Origin: JBKPDV01 sp046728075
GTDB taxonomy: Bacteria; Acidobacteriota; Thermoanaerobaculia; UBA5066; Gp7-AA6
Reading direction: 5' to 3'
Assembly (NCBI GenBank): GCA_046728075.1
Contig: JBKPDV010000123.1
Coordinates: 1 to 8,611 of the forward strand
Length of the DNA: 8,611 nt
The position numbers and the translations under genes are program-made. The notes beneath the pieces are model-generated. The model was given only the letters and a program-made list of their open reading frames with translations. It was not told where the DNA came from and ran no database searches. Position 1 is the first letter of the stretch, and every line of letters starts with the position of its first letter. Below are positions 1 to 7,480 of the stretch, piece after piece.

Positions 1-188
1 GTCGGGATCGAGGAGATCGGGCGCACCGGAAAAGGCAGATCGGGGGAGAGGCTCTCGAAACGGGGATCGCAGGCGAGGACAACGTCATGGTCGCGAGGGT
101 CGAGCGACCGGGCGAGCGACAGAGGTCGCGCCACGTGGGCGAGCGTCACGGCCTCCGCGAAGAAGAGGATCCTTTTCTTGCGGGTCAC
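1..188 (-). CDS. Second GT1/MGT-type glycosyltransferase, only the N-terminus present
   Basis: Only the first 62 residues lie in the window; the gene continues past the left edge. After the GTG start it reads TRKKRILFFAEAVTLAHVAR, a first beta strand and loop typical of the N-terminal Rossmann domain of GT-B glycosyltransferases, then HDVVLACDPRFE and VRPISSIP. The segment from residue 34 on aligns with the start of the glycosyltransferase at 8611-7479 (shared D.xVVLA, PRF, VRPI and SI), so the two are paralogues. The GTG at 188 is the only sensible start. It overlaps the ACP stop as GTGA and has only a weak GA-rich sequence (GGCGAGAA) before it, so translation probably depends on coupling to the ACP. 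It shares its reading frame with the FAAL, and no stop separates them. Substrates cannot be judged. Confidence 0.78.
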   Translation of the reverse strand, partial: MTRKKRILFFAEAVTLAHVARPLSLARSLDPRDHDVVLACDPRFESLSPDLPFPVRPISSIP

Positions 189-484
189 TTCTCGCCGCCC
201 GTTCCGGTCGCCTCCGGAGGCGTTTCGCTCGCGAGATGGCGCGAGAGACTCTCGATCGTGGGATGGTCCCACAGCACCGTCTCCTCGATCGCCCGGCCCA
301 GATAGGACTCGAGCTCCACCACGAGCGTGAGCCCCGCCATCGAATCGAGGCCGTAGTAGGCCATCGGGCGAGTGGGCTCGATGGCTGCCTCCGAGATTTT
401 CATCTGTCGGGCCAGTTGAGCCCGGAGCCACCGCGCGATCTCCTCCGCTTCCGGGAAACCCTCGCTCACGCAAGTCTCCGTCAT
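185..484 (-). CDS. Stand-alone acyl carrier protein
   Basis: This is a 99-residue acyl carrier protein. The phosphopantetheine attachment motif is YYGLDSMAGL with Ser48, followed by the typical helix region VVELESYLGRAIEETVLWDHPTIESLSRHL, which matches the PKS/NRPS-associated and FAAL-associated carrier class more than housekeeping AcpP. Its likely job is to receive the fatty acid from the adjacent FAAL and present it to the KASIII and the FeeM-like acyltransferase. The ATG at 484 is chosen over an in-frame start at 586 because AAGGGAG sits 9 bases upstream, the extra 34 residues would be Arg/Ala-rich with no ACP character, and the family normally starts this close to helix I. Its TGA overlaps the GTG of the following glycosyltransferase as GTGA. 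The glycine- and glutamate-containing tail (residues 88-99) is probably a flexible end. Confidence 0.93.
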   Translation of the reverse strand: MTETCVSEGFPEAEEIARWLRAQLARQMKISEAAIEPTRPMAYYGLDSMAGLTLVVELESYLGRAIEETVLWDHPTIESLSRHLASETPPEATGTGGEK

Positions 485-2312
485 AGCTGTCGTCTCCCTT
501 TCCGGACGCGACCCCGCGCGCGCCCGCCCATTCCCGGCCCTTCTCGCTCGACTCGAACGAATCCCGGCGAAATTCCATGTTGCCAACGACGCGCAGGTAG
601 GCCTCCGGTTCTCCCTCCAGGAGGTCGGACCGGCATGCCCTGCGCCGAATCTTCCCGCTCGAGGTTTTCGGAATCCGCCCCTGGGGAAGCAGCGTGAGCG
701 CGTGGATGGTCAGACCGTGCTCCCGGGCGACCGCGGAGCGGATCGCCTCGACGACTGGCGTCAGATCCGCGCGCCGATCCCGGCGGGAAAGCTCGGCCGC
801 CACCCCGAGTCGCTCTTCCCCCTCCTCTTCGATGGAGAAGGCGGCGACGCACGAGGCGCGAACCGCGGGATGACTCTTTTCGACGGTCCACTCGATGTCC
901 TGTGGATAGTGGTTTCGGCCGCGAATGATGATGAGGTCCTTGCGGCGTCCGGTGACGAAGAGCTCCCCGTCCTCCATGAAGCCCAGGTCCCCGGTGCGCA
1001 GGTAGGGTCCGCCGCCGGTGTCCGCCAGCCGTGCTCGAAAGATCTCTTCGGTCTCTTCCCTGCGGTTCCAATACCCTTGCGTGACCGCCGGGCTCGAGAC
1101 CCAGATTTCCCCCACGTTCCCCGCAGGCGCCTGAGTCCGTGAGTCCGGCTCGACGATGACGATCTCCAGGCCTTCCCATCCATGGCCGCACCCGACCAGC
1201 CGTCGAGAGTCGAGAGAATCCGGCCGCGCCGGCGTGACTCGTCCCGCGTCGAGGGCGGCCGGGTCGACCGACCGCACGACGGGAGGCCGCCTGGCGCTGC
1301 CGCCAGCGACGAAGAGGGTCGCCTCCGCGAGGCCAAAGCAGGGGTAGACAGCCTCCGGCCTCAAGCCGCAGGAGGCGAACTCCCGCGCGAACCGTTCGCA
1401 CGTCGATGCGCGGACGGGCTCCGCCCCGTTGTAGATCACGACCAGTGAAGACAGATCCAGCGCGGCTTTCTGCTCGGCCGTGACGCGATCCAGACAGAGG
1501 TCGAAAGCGAAGTTGGGAGCGCCGGTGATCGTCGCCCGGTAGCGCGTGACGGCGTCGAGCCAGCGCATCGGCTTCTGGAGGAAGGCGGCGGGCGCCATCA
1601 GAACGCTGGGGAACCCGGCGAAGAGCGGGAGCAGAGCGTTGCCGATCAAACCCATGTCGTGGTAGAGCGGAAGCCACGTCACCATCGTGGAGCGCTCGTT
1701 CTGCTCCATGCCGAGCGAGATCATCCGGGCGTTTCGCAGGATGGAGCGGTGCGGGACCATGACGCCTTTGGGGTGGCCGGTCGAGCCCGAGGAGTACTGG
1801 AGGAAAGCGAGCGTCTCCGCTTCAATGGATGGCTCGCGCCAGCGAGAGGCCATCTCTTCGGGAAGGCCGTCTGTTCCGATGGCCTGTTCCTGGCGCAGGC
1901 GCTCCAGGCGCGCGGCCGCCCGCTGGAACTTGGGAAGCTGCGCGTCGGTCATAAGAGCGAACCGCGCGCCGGAATCCTCGGCGATCGAGTCGATCCGGGG
2001 ATCGGGACGGGACGTCGCCGGAAAATACGCCGGGACCGCCACGACACGCGCATAGAGGCATCCGAAGAACGCCGCGAGAAAGTCGAGCCCCGGCGGATGA
2101 AACAGAAGAGCGCGCTCACCCTCCGCGCCGGCCGCCTGCAGATGCGCGGCGATCGCGCGGGCGCGTAAATCGAGCTCGCCGTACGTCCACCGTGCGACTT
2201 CGGTCTCTCCGTCGGCCAGGAAACGGTAGGCGATCCGGTCGTCCTGGTGCGCGGCGCGCCGGCGGAGCAGCTCGACGAGCGTTGCGGAATCAGAGATGTC
2301 GGGTACCCTCAT
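481..2312 (-). CDS. Fatty-acyl-AMP ligase (FAAL); stop codon missing in frame
   Basis: This is an ANL-superfamily enzyme that adenylates a fatty acid with ATP and, as FAALs do, would pass it to the phosphopantetheine arm of an ACP rather than to CoA. The visible motifs are the P-loop YSSGSTGHPKGVMV (residues 173-186), WLPLYHDMGLIG (213-224), YNGAEPV (294-300), CFGLAEAT (325-332), YLRTGDLG (437-444), GRNHYPQDIE (465-474) and SSGKIRR (551-557), with the C-terminal catalytic Lys at 554. The TWLPLYHDMG and NHYPQDIE forms favour a FAAL over an acyl-CoA ligase. The ATG at 2312 follows GGAGAGGAG and lies 35 bases after the preceding stop. The frame is intact to about residue 609, where the ACP begins, but contains no stop: it continues through the ACP region into the frame of the gene at 188. 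The end at 481 assumes a -1 shift, or a missing base, giving the TGA at 483-481. The last 25 residues look non-conserved. Confidence 0.85.
494..500 (-). promoter_or_regulatory. Ribosome-binding site of the ACP gene
   Basis: AAGGGAG, 9 bases before the ATG at 484. It supports this start over the in-frame start at 586, and it lies within the FAAL coding frame. Confidence 0.7.
495..501 (-). other. Candidate -1 slippery heptamer A_AAG_GGA at the FAAL end
   Basis: On the minus strand the FAAL codons are GGA AAG GGA GAC, which contain A_AAG_GGA in the X_XXY_YYZ phasing of -1 frameshift sites. A slip here would read AAA GGG AGA CGA CAG CTA TGA and stop on the TGA at 483-481, which overlaps the ACP ATG as ATGA. 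The heptamer also overlaps the ACP ribosome-binding sequence. The match and its result are visible in the sequence. That it acts as a frameshift site is inference, and a missing base in the assembly would look the same. Confidence 0.3.
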
Positions 2313-2315
2313 CTT

Positions 2316-2324
2316 CTCCTCTCC
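2316..2324 (-). promoter_or_regulatory. Ribosome-binding site of the FAAL gene
   Basis: GGAGAGGAG ends three bases before the ATG at 2312. It lies in the 35-base gap after the E1-nitroreductase gene. An ATG slightly upstream (in GGATGG) hits a stop after five codons and is not the start. Confidence 0.65.
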
Positions 2325-2347
2325 ATCCGATGCGAGAGCGGAACGGC

Positions 2348-5300
2348 CTAGCCTCCGCCGAAAGCTTCGCGCCTCGTGTCGCTTTCGACGCCAGTGGGTC
2401 CGGGAGTGGTCGTCAGGATCTCGTCCAGCCGCCGCCGCGGGGTGCGCGCCGCGTCGGGAACAGCCGGCGAGAGCCCGGTGCGGAACATCCAGACCGGGAC
2501 TTCCGTGGAGGAAAAGCCGAACGCGCGGCGCATCACCCCGTGACCCGAGGCGAAAAGCCGGACGAACTCGTTGGAGGCTCCCTCCTGAAGCGTTCCCGCC
2601 CGGTAGTTGTAGATCGAGAGAGAAGCGATGGTCATCGGGTGAAATCCGTAACCGGACCGGTTGAGCCAGAGCCAGACCCGGAACCCCAGGCGGCCGGCTT
2701 CCACCAGGGCCCTGGGATCCATCGATCGCACGGTCAGGCAACCCAGACCCGCGGAGGATCGGATCTGCTTCTTCGTCATCCGGCGGATGTGGTGGAGAAA
2801 CGCGGGCCGGTTGAGCAGCTTCTGGACCCGGAAGGAACGGCAGAGCCGCAGGACTCTGGACTGGAAATAATTGATCGCGAGGCTCGGCCAGGGCAAACCA
2901 TCGCGCAGCGCCTTTGCCTGGCGGCGGTCGAAACGGATCCATCGCATGAGGTCGCGATGCGCGGCGGGCTGCTTCCAGACGTAGGTTTCCGCGCTGGCGA
3001 GATATTGGAGCAGCTCGCGCGACGGATCCCCCTGAAATCGCAGGCCGCAGGCGGGATACCGAGAAGCCTCGGCGCTGATCTGGCGGAAGACGGGCTCTTC
3101 CAGCGAGCCTCCCCGGTGGAGGCGCCGATCCGTTGCCCGCCAGGCGAGCGTGTCGGCCAATGCGTCCGGTCGGGAGGAGGTCGGTTCGAAACCGACCCGC
3201 GCCCACTCCGCGGCGGACGAACCGCGAGCCTCCGAGGGCGCGTCCTTCCCGCGATCGTCGGGCAGATCCAGCTCGAAGCGCGCCTTCCATCCCTCCGCGC
3301 TCGATGCCAATGAGATCGATTCGAGCAGACATCCCAGCGCGAGGTACGAGGCATGGTGCCGGCAGTCCAGATTGTGGATCGATCGAGAGAAGTCGTGAAG
3401 GACCGACAGGATCTCGCCGTCCCAGTGGAACTTCCAGGGTTGGCAGTTCTCGCCGCTGGGCGCCCGGCTCGCCGCTTCGACGATCCGGCCGATCTGCGCC
3501 TGCGAGGGCTCCGGGGCTCGCGGCGCGCGGGAAGCGCATCGCAGCGTCTCCTCGGCGGTCACGGCGGCGACGGGACGGCGGCCGGTGCGCGCGGTCGGCG
3601 CCGGCGCATAGCCGAAGCGAAGCAGGAACCCGGGCCGGCCCTCGCCAATCTCCGGAGCGAGATCCCGGAATTCTTTCCGGAGCGCCGCCGCCTGCCGCCG
3701 GGTGGCGGGGACGAGTGTCCTCTCCCGCCCGTGATCCTGGATGTTTTCCAGAACAACGAGAGACATCATCGGCTGCGCGGCGAGCCCTTCCTCGGTCAGG
3801 GCGAGCCAGGCGCGCTGCAGCGCGGACCCTACGTCCAGATCGGCCTGCTCGCCTTCCTCCCGCGCGACGATCAGACAGAGTCCCGAAGCGCTCTCGACCA
3901 ATCGCTGGACGTGGCGCGCATAGGGGCGGGAAGCGGCCGGGATCTTCCACATCGCGTCCGGGGCCAGGCGGGCCAGCCCGAGCGCCTTTCGATCGAGCGA
4001 GGGAAGCTCCAGCGAGTCCAGGCAGAGGCCGTCCTCGACCTCTTCGGACGCCGGACGGTCGAATCGGACGTTGGCCAGAAACGCGTGCCGCGTGGAAGGC
4101 TCGGTGAAGAGCGCGGTGTCGGAACGCGAGAGCAGTGAAGAAAACGAAGCGAGCCGTTCCGGATCCGTGATCCAGTGAGTCGAGGCTCCTTCCGCCGCCG
4201 GCGTCTGCGCGGCCAGCCGCGCGAGCACGTCCTGCGGAACCGGGCGGCCTTCGTAGACCCGGCGATTGGTCACGCGGTTTCGGATCGCGTCGACCGGACG
4301 CAGAGGACCGTCTCCCATCCGTACTGCGACGGTCGCGAGCGCGGGCAGCGCCGGCTCCTCGCGCTCCGCGGACCATCCGTTGGCCTTTGCGGTCCGCAGA
4401 AGGTTCTCGACGGCCGCGCCGATCGAGATGCGCGCCATGCGCTGCCCGGCGTTCATCGGCGACAGATCCCGCTCGGAGTCCACGAACAGCGCGATCCGGC
4501 CGCTCTCCGCGTCGACGGAAAAGCGCCAGGGTTGCATGTTGTCGCCCGAGGGCGCCCGGATCGCGGCGGCCACGAAAGCTTCCAACGCTTCCCGCGCCGG
4601 CTCCCGCTCGTCCGTCTCCTTTGCCGCGGTGAGGTGGCCGCGCCGACGCGATTCCAGAGCGCTTTCCCAGCCGTAGCCGCGAAGCCGGCGGGCCAGAACC
4701 GCGCGCTTGACCCGCTGGAGGGGATGCCGGTTGCCGCCCCGCACGCGGCCGCGGCGGATGCACTGTCGATAGGCGTCGAACTGCACGTAGGCAGGGGCGA
4801 GCGGAGAGGGCGCGCGCTTGAGAAGAATCCGGACGGCCTCCGCCCCCACGAGGCATGCCGCCATCTGTGTTCCGACGATCGAAGAGGGACCGCGTCCGCT
4901 GGCCGGATCGACCGACTGGAGATCCATGTAGGCCAGGTGCGCCGCTCCCGGGGCCAGACCCAGCGCGAAGTTCACGAGCTGGTCGAACGGGCTCTGTCCG
5001 TCGTTCAAGTCGAAGTACTCATCGAAGCTCATTCCGCCCGGAGCGAAGACGTGAAGGGTTCCGGAGAATCCCAGGGGGGCCGCGGTCACCGCGGGAATTC
5101 CCGCGGTCCACGCCGCCGCGAAGAGAGCGCGCCGCGCCTCGATCGCGAAGAAATCCACGCCGTCCACGACGAGATCCGCTCCTGCAACGAACTGGCGAGC
5201 GGTCGATCTCTCGACCTCGGCCACGATCTCGATGTGTGCTTCGGGATTGATGGATCGGATCATGTCGGCGGTCACGGCCGCCTTGTTGCTGCCGAGAGTC

Positions 5301-5536
5301 CGGACGGTCGCGCCGATCTGCCGATTGAAGTTGGCAAGCGAGAACGTGTCGGCATCGCTCAGCCGGAAGCGGCCGACACCCAGGCGAGCGAGCGTATGCG
5401 CATGCAAACCCCCGACTCCCCCGCATCCTGCGATCGCGGCGAGGCAGCTCGAGAGCCGCTCCTGCTCGGCCAGACTGATGAGGCCGCGGTTGCGCTCGAA
5501 GGCTTCCGTGATCGAGAACTCCTCGCGCCCCTTCAC
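2348..5536 (-). CDS. ThiF/E1-like adenylyltransferase fused to two nitroreductase domains (Rv1355c-like)
   Basis: This is a 1062-residue multidomain protein. Residues 15-260 form an E1/ThiF/MoeB-like domain: the nucleotide loop AGCGGVGG (36-43), DADTFSLANFNRQI (61-74) with the family's Asn and Arg, Lys85 and SINP (95-98), and VVDGVD (123-128). I see no zinc CxxC pairs and no obvious ThiF-type catalytic Cys. Residues 310-660 form one nitroreductase-type flavin domain with RAPSGDNMQPWRF (327-339). Residues 676-1044 form a second with RAPSGENCQPWKF (691-703). The repeats also share FDR...DGL segments (492-503 and 869-880), so they look like an old duplication. Mycobacterial Rv1355c (annotated MoeY) combines ThiF and nitroreductase parts; a second nitroreductase is the unusual addition. 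The GTG at 5536 is chosen because GGAGG lies 7 bases upstream and its GTGA overlaps the preceding stop; the open frame further upstream, to 5818, does not look like protein. Chemistry is inferred: ATP-dependent carboxylate activation plus flavin redox. Confidence 0.88.
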   Translation of the reverse strand: MKGREEFSITEAFERNRGLISLAEQERLSSCLAAIAGCGGVGGLHAHTLARLGVGRFRLSDADTFSLANFNRQIGATVRTLGSNKAAVTADMIRSINPEAHIEIVAEVERSTARQFVAGADLVVDGVDFFAIEARRALFAAAWTAGIPAVTAAPLGFSGTLHVFAPGGMSFDEYFDLNDGQSPFDQLVNFALGLAPGAAHLAYMDLQSVDPASGRGPSSIVGTQMAACLVGAEAVRILLKRAPSPLAPAYVQFDAYRQCIRRGRVRGGNRHPLQRVKRAVLARRLRGYGWESALESRRRGHLTAAKETDEREPAREALEAFVAAAIRAPSGDNMQPWRFSVDAESGRIALFVDSERDLSPMNAGQRMARISIGAAVENLLRTAKANGWSAEREEPALPALATVAVRMGDGPLRPVDAIRNRVTNRRVYEGRPVPQDVLARLAAQTPAAEGASTHWITDPERLASFSSLLSRSDTALFTEPSTRHAFLANVRFDRPASEEVEDGLCLDSLELPSLDRKALGLARLAPDAMWKIPAASRPYARHVQRLVESASGLCLIVAREEGEQADLDVGSALQRAWLALTEEGLAAQPMMSLVVLENIQDHGRERTLVPATRRQAAALRKEFRDLAPEIGEGRPGFLLRFGYAPAPTARTGRRPVAAVTAEETLRCASRAPRAPEPSQAQIGRIVEAASRAPSGENCQPWKFHWDGEILSVLHDFSRSIHNLDCRHHASYLALGCLLESISLASSAEGWKARFELDLPDDRGKDAPSEARGSSAAEWARVGFEPTSSRPDALADTLAWRATDRRLHRGGSLEEPVFRQISAEASRYPACGLRFQGDPSRELLQYLASAETYVWKQPAAHRDLMRWIRFDRRQAKALRDGLPWPSLAINYFQSRVLRLCRSFRVQKLLNRPAFLHHIRRMTKKQIRSSAGLGCLTVRSMDPRALVEAGRLGFRVWLWLNRSGYGFHPMTIASLSIYNYRAGTLQEGASNEFVRLFASGHGVMRRAFGFSSTEVPVWMFRTGLSPAVPDAARTPRRRLDEILTTTPGPTGVESDTRREAFGGG

Positions 5537-6300
5537 GAAGCGACCTCCGATTGCTCCCGGGACCCTTGTGCCTGTTGGGCGGAAGATTCGAGCGGGCGTT
5601 CCCGGAACATCTCGCTCGCCGGGCAATAAGCCGGGCGGCGGCCGAACATCCGCGCCACGACCGGGGACCGCTTTTCGAGACCCGCCTCGGCCGCGTTCCA
5701 GTGGAATCGATAAGCGCGGCGCCACCCCCGGTGCTCGACCTCCGGCCCGGCCTCGGAAATCGAGAAGCCCGCCGCCCGAACGGCCGACGCCATCGAGTCG
5801 GCCGCGAGGAAGAGGCAACGCGAGATCGATCGCTCGTCGGTGTACTGCCGGACCGCGCGCAGAAGGCCGATCAGAATCCAGGGGTCGCGGCTCTCGAGGA
5901 GCGAACCCACCGAGCCCGGAACGGGACTCGAAGAAGTCCGGGCGATGCGGACTTCCTGCGACGTGCGGCGACGGTAGCGGGACGACACGCAGAAACGGGA
6001 GATCTCGCCGGCGGTCACGGTTGCTTTTCGCTCTTCGGGCTCGAGGAATTGGGAGATCGGAAGCTCGCTGACCTGTCCGACGACGAGCCTCATCGTTGCG
6101 ATCCAGTCGCCTGACACGCGAGAGCGCACCAGAAACGCGGCAGCGGAGCCGTCGAACTCGTCGCGCTCGCGGCCGTCGGGGAATTCCGAGGCGCTCTCGA
6201 AGCCGGTCTCCCGGCAGTAAACCTCGTAGCGCAGCCGGTGGTGCGCGTCGCGGCTTTCCTCCTCGTCCGCCAGTACCGCCTCGAAGAAATCGTCGAACAT
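5533..6300 (-). CDS. FeeM / exosortase-associated-type N-acyltransferase (GNAT fold)
   Basis: This is a 255-residue protein resembling the PEP-CTERM/exosortase-system-associated acyltransferases and the FeeM-type N-acyl amino acid synthases, which share the fold of acyl-homoserine-lactone synthases. Supporting segments are LRYEVYCRETGFE (residues 23-35), an acidic DEFD (47-50), WIATMRLV (66-73), GEISRFCVSSRYRRR (98-112) and GPEVEHRGWRRAYRF (185-199). Known members transfer an acyl chain from an ACP to the amino group of an amino acid such as tyrosine; the acceptor here is unknown. The ATG at 6300 is chosen over an in-frame upstream start at 6327 because AAGGAGG sits just before it and because it begins the family-like MFDDFFEAV. 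The KASIII stop lies 17 bases upstream. Its TGA overlaps the GTG of the next gene by four bases, which suggests translational coupling. The C-terminal 25 residues are polar and probably disordered. No exosortase or PEP-CTERM protein is visible. Confidence 0.82.
   Translation of the reverse strand: MFDDFFEAVLADEEESRDAHHRLRYEVYCRETGFESASEFPDGRERDEFDGSAAAFLVRSRVSGDWIATMRLVVGQVSELPISQFLEPEERKATVTAGEISRFCVSSRYRRRTSQEVRIARTSSSPVPGSVGSLLESRDPWILIGLLRAVRQYTDERSISRCLFLAADSMASAVRAAGFSISEAGPEVEHRGWRRAYRFHWNAAEAGLEKRSPVVARMFGRRPAYCPASEMFRERPLESSAQQAQGSREQSEVAS
5544..5548 (-). promoter_or_regulatory. Ribosome-binding site deciding the GTG start of the E1-nitroreductase gene
   Basis: GGAGG, 7 bases before the GTG at 5536, located inside the 3' end of the acyltransferase gene. 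It decides the start against the much longer open frame that reaches 5818. Confidence 0.7.
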
Positions 6301-6303
6301 GAT

Positions 6304-6310
6304 CCTCCTT
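6304..6310 (-). promoter_or_regulatory. Ribosome-binding site of the acyltransferase gene
   Basis: AAGGAGG, a near-perfect anti-16S match, ends three bases before the ATG at 6300, in the 17-base gap after the KASIII stop. It rules against the upstream in-frame start at 6327. Confidence 0.75.
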
Positions 6311-6317
6311 GCCCGCC

Positions 6318-7472
6318 CTAGCCCCACCGCACGAGAGCGCTGCCCCAGGTAAAACCCGCTCCGAAGGCCGCCAGCATCACGAGATCTCCCGGCGCCAGAC
6401 GCCCGCCGCGGGACGCTTCGTCAAGAGCGAGCGGAATCGAGGCCGCGGAGGTGTTGCCGTAATTTTCCAGGTTCGTGAAGAGACGCTCCCGGTCGACCCC
6501 GAGACGCTCGCCTACCGCTTCGAGAATCCGGATGTTCGCCTGGTGAGGAATCAAGAGCGCGAGGTCGTCCACGGTGACCTGGTTTTCGTCGAGGGCTGCC
6601 TGCACCGCCTCGGTCATTCCGCGCACCGCCGAGCGGAAAATCTCCTGACCGTTGGGCATCGTCACCGAGTGGAGCCCGCGCTCGACGGTTTCGTGGCAGG
6701 CGGGCAGGCGCGAGCCTCCGGCGGGCACCTCGAGAGCCTTGGCTCCGGCTCCGTCCGCGTAGAGGTGGGTCGACAGGACGCGGCTGTCTCCGGTCGTCGC
6801 CTCGAGCACCACCGCTCCCGCGCCGTCTCCGAAGAGCAGACAGGTTGCCCGATCCTGGTAGTTCACGATCCTGGAGAAGACGTCCACGCCGATGACCAGC
6901 GCCGACTTGACTTTCCCCGCGCGGATGAAGTTGTCAGCGATCGAAAGCGCGTAGACGAAGCCGGAGCAGGCCGCGTTGACGTCGAACGCGATGGCGCGGC
7001 GGCACTTCAGACGCGCCTGCAGCCAGCAGGCGGTCGAGGGCATCCAGGTATCGGGCGTCACGGTCGCGACCACGATCAAGTCGATCTCTTCGGCGCTCAC
7101 CCGGGCGGACTCCAGGGCGCGCCGGGCGGCCGGCAACGCCAGGTCGGAAGCCGCCAGTCCCTCTCCCGCGACGCGCCTTTCCCCGATCCCCGTCCGGGTC
7201 TGGATCCATTCGGGCGTCGTGTCCACGAGCTTCTGAAGATCCTGATTGGTGAGCCGCCCCTCCGGCACGTGGGATCCCGTTCCGGCGATCCGCCCGTAAG
7301 CGGTCTGTCGGCTGTACCAGGACAGCAGCAGCTCTTCGAAGGAGGATTCGTGCTCGGGCGTCAAGACCATTCGCATGCCGTCGACGCCGTAGTCGAGCGT
7401 TTTGTCGGCGAGCGTTTCGATCCGGCGAGCCGACGCCATCTGGCGGACCAGCAAATCGTCGCGTGTTCTCAT
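6318..7472 (-). CDS. Beta-ketoacyl-ACP synthase III (KASIII/FabH-like)
   Basis: This is a 384-residue thiolase-fold condensing enzyme. The KASIII triad is complete: Cys169 in DVNAACSGFVYAL, His310 in LLIPHQANIRI and Asn340 in ENYGNTSAASIP. The C-terminal GAGFTWGSALVRW is also typical. FabH enzymes condense an acyl-CoA or acyl-ACP with malonyl-ACP; relatives in secondary metabolism can instead form esters or amides. The FabH core starts only near residue 59 (YGRIAGTGSHVPE), so there is a roughly 58-residue N-terminal extension that I do not recognise. The ATG at 7472 is chosen because GAGGA, overlapping the upstream TGA, precedes it and no start codon lies close to the core; Met12, Met33 and Met35 are weaker alternatives. 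Because an ACP, a FAAL and an acyltransferase are in the same operon, a dedicated pathway role is more likely than housekeeping fatty-acid initiation. Confidence 0.93.
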   Translation of the reverse strand: MRTRDDLLVRQMASARRIETLADKTLDYGVDGMRMVLTPEHESSFEELLLSWYSRQTAYGRIAGTGSHVPEGRLTNQDLQKLVDTTPEWIQTRTGIGERRVAGEGLAASDLALPAARRALESARVSAEEIDLIVVATVTPDTWMPSTACWLQARLKCRRAIAFDVNAACSGFVYALSIADNFIRAGKVKSALVIGVDVFSRIVNYQDRATCLLFGDGAGAVVLEATTGDSRVLSTHLYADGAGAKALEVPAGGSRLPACHETVERGLHSVTMPNGQEIFRSAVRGMTEAVQAALDENQVTVDDLALLIPHQANIRILEAVGERLGVDRERLFTNLENYGNTSAASIPLALDEASRGGRLAPGDLVMLAAFGAGFTWGSALVRWG

Positions 7473-7475
7473 AGT

Positions 7476-7480
7476 TCCTC
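7476..7480 (-). promoter_or_regulatory. Ribosome-binding site of the KASIII gene
   Basis: GAGGA overlaps the stop codon of the upstream glycosyltransferase and ends three bases before the ATG at 7472. It supports the long N-terminus of the KASIII, although the spacing is on the short side. Confidence 0.55.

Noticed and set aside
485..586. A longer N-terminus for the ACP starting at 586
   Set aside because: The extra residues are Arg/Ala/Gly-rich and not ACP-like, and a good ribosome-binding sequence precedes the ATG at 484.
481..1677. A 398-codon minus-strand frame overlapping the FAAL
   Set aside because: It is a shadow of the FAAL in another frame, with Arg-rich sequence and no motifs. 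Only its TGA at 483-481 matters, as a possible end of the FAAL after a -1 shift.
2313..2347. A promoter or terminator in the 35-base gap before the FAAL
   Set aside because: No -35/-10 pair and no hairpin with a T-run is visible. The gap holds only the ribosome-binding site.
2348..5536. A RiPP azole (TOMM) biosynthetic cluster, suggested by E1-like plus nitroreductase domains
   Set aside because: No YcaO cyclodehydratase and no small precursor-peptide gene are visible, and the neighbours are lipid enzymes. It is kept only as a chemical analogy.
4175..5629. A 484-codon plus-strand open frame opposite the E1-nitroreductase gene
   Set aside because: Same reasoning: low-complexity translation and full overlap with a well-supported minus-strand protein.
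5537..5818. A longer N-terminus for the E1-nitroreductase protein starting at 5818
   Set aside because: The sequence is Pro/Arg/Gly-rich shadow of the acyltransferase gene. The GTG at 5536 has a ribosome-binding site and overlaps the preceding stop.
5533..6300. An acyl-homoserine-lactone synthase (LuxI type)
   Set aside because: The fold is related, but the segments match FeeM/exosortase-associated acyltransferases better, and no LuxR-type regulator is present in the window.
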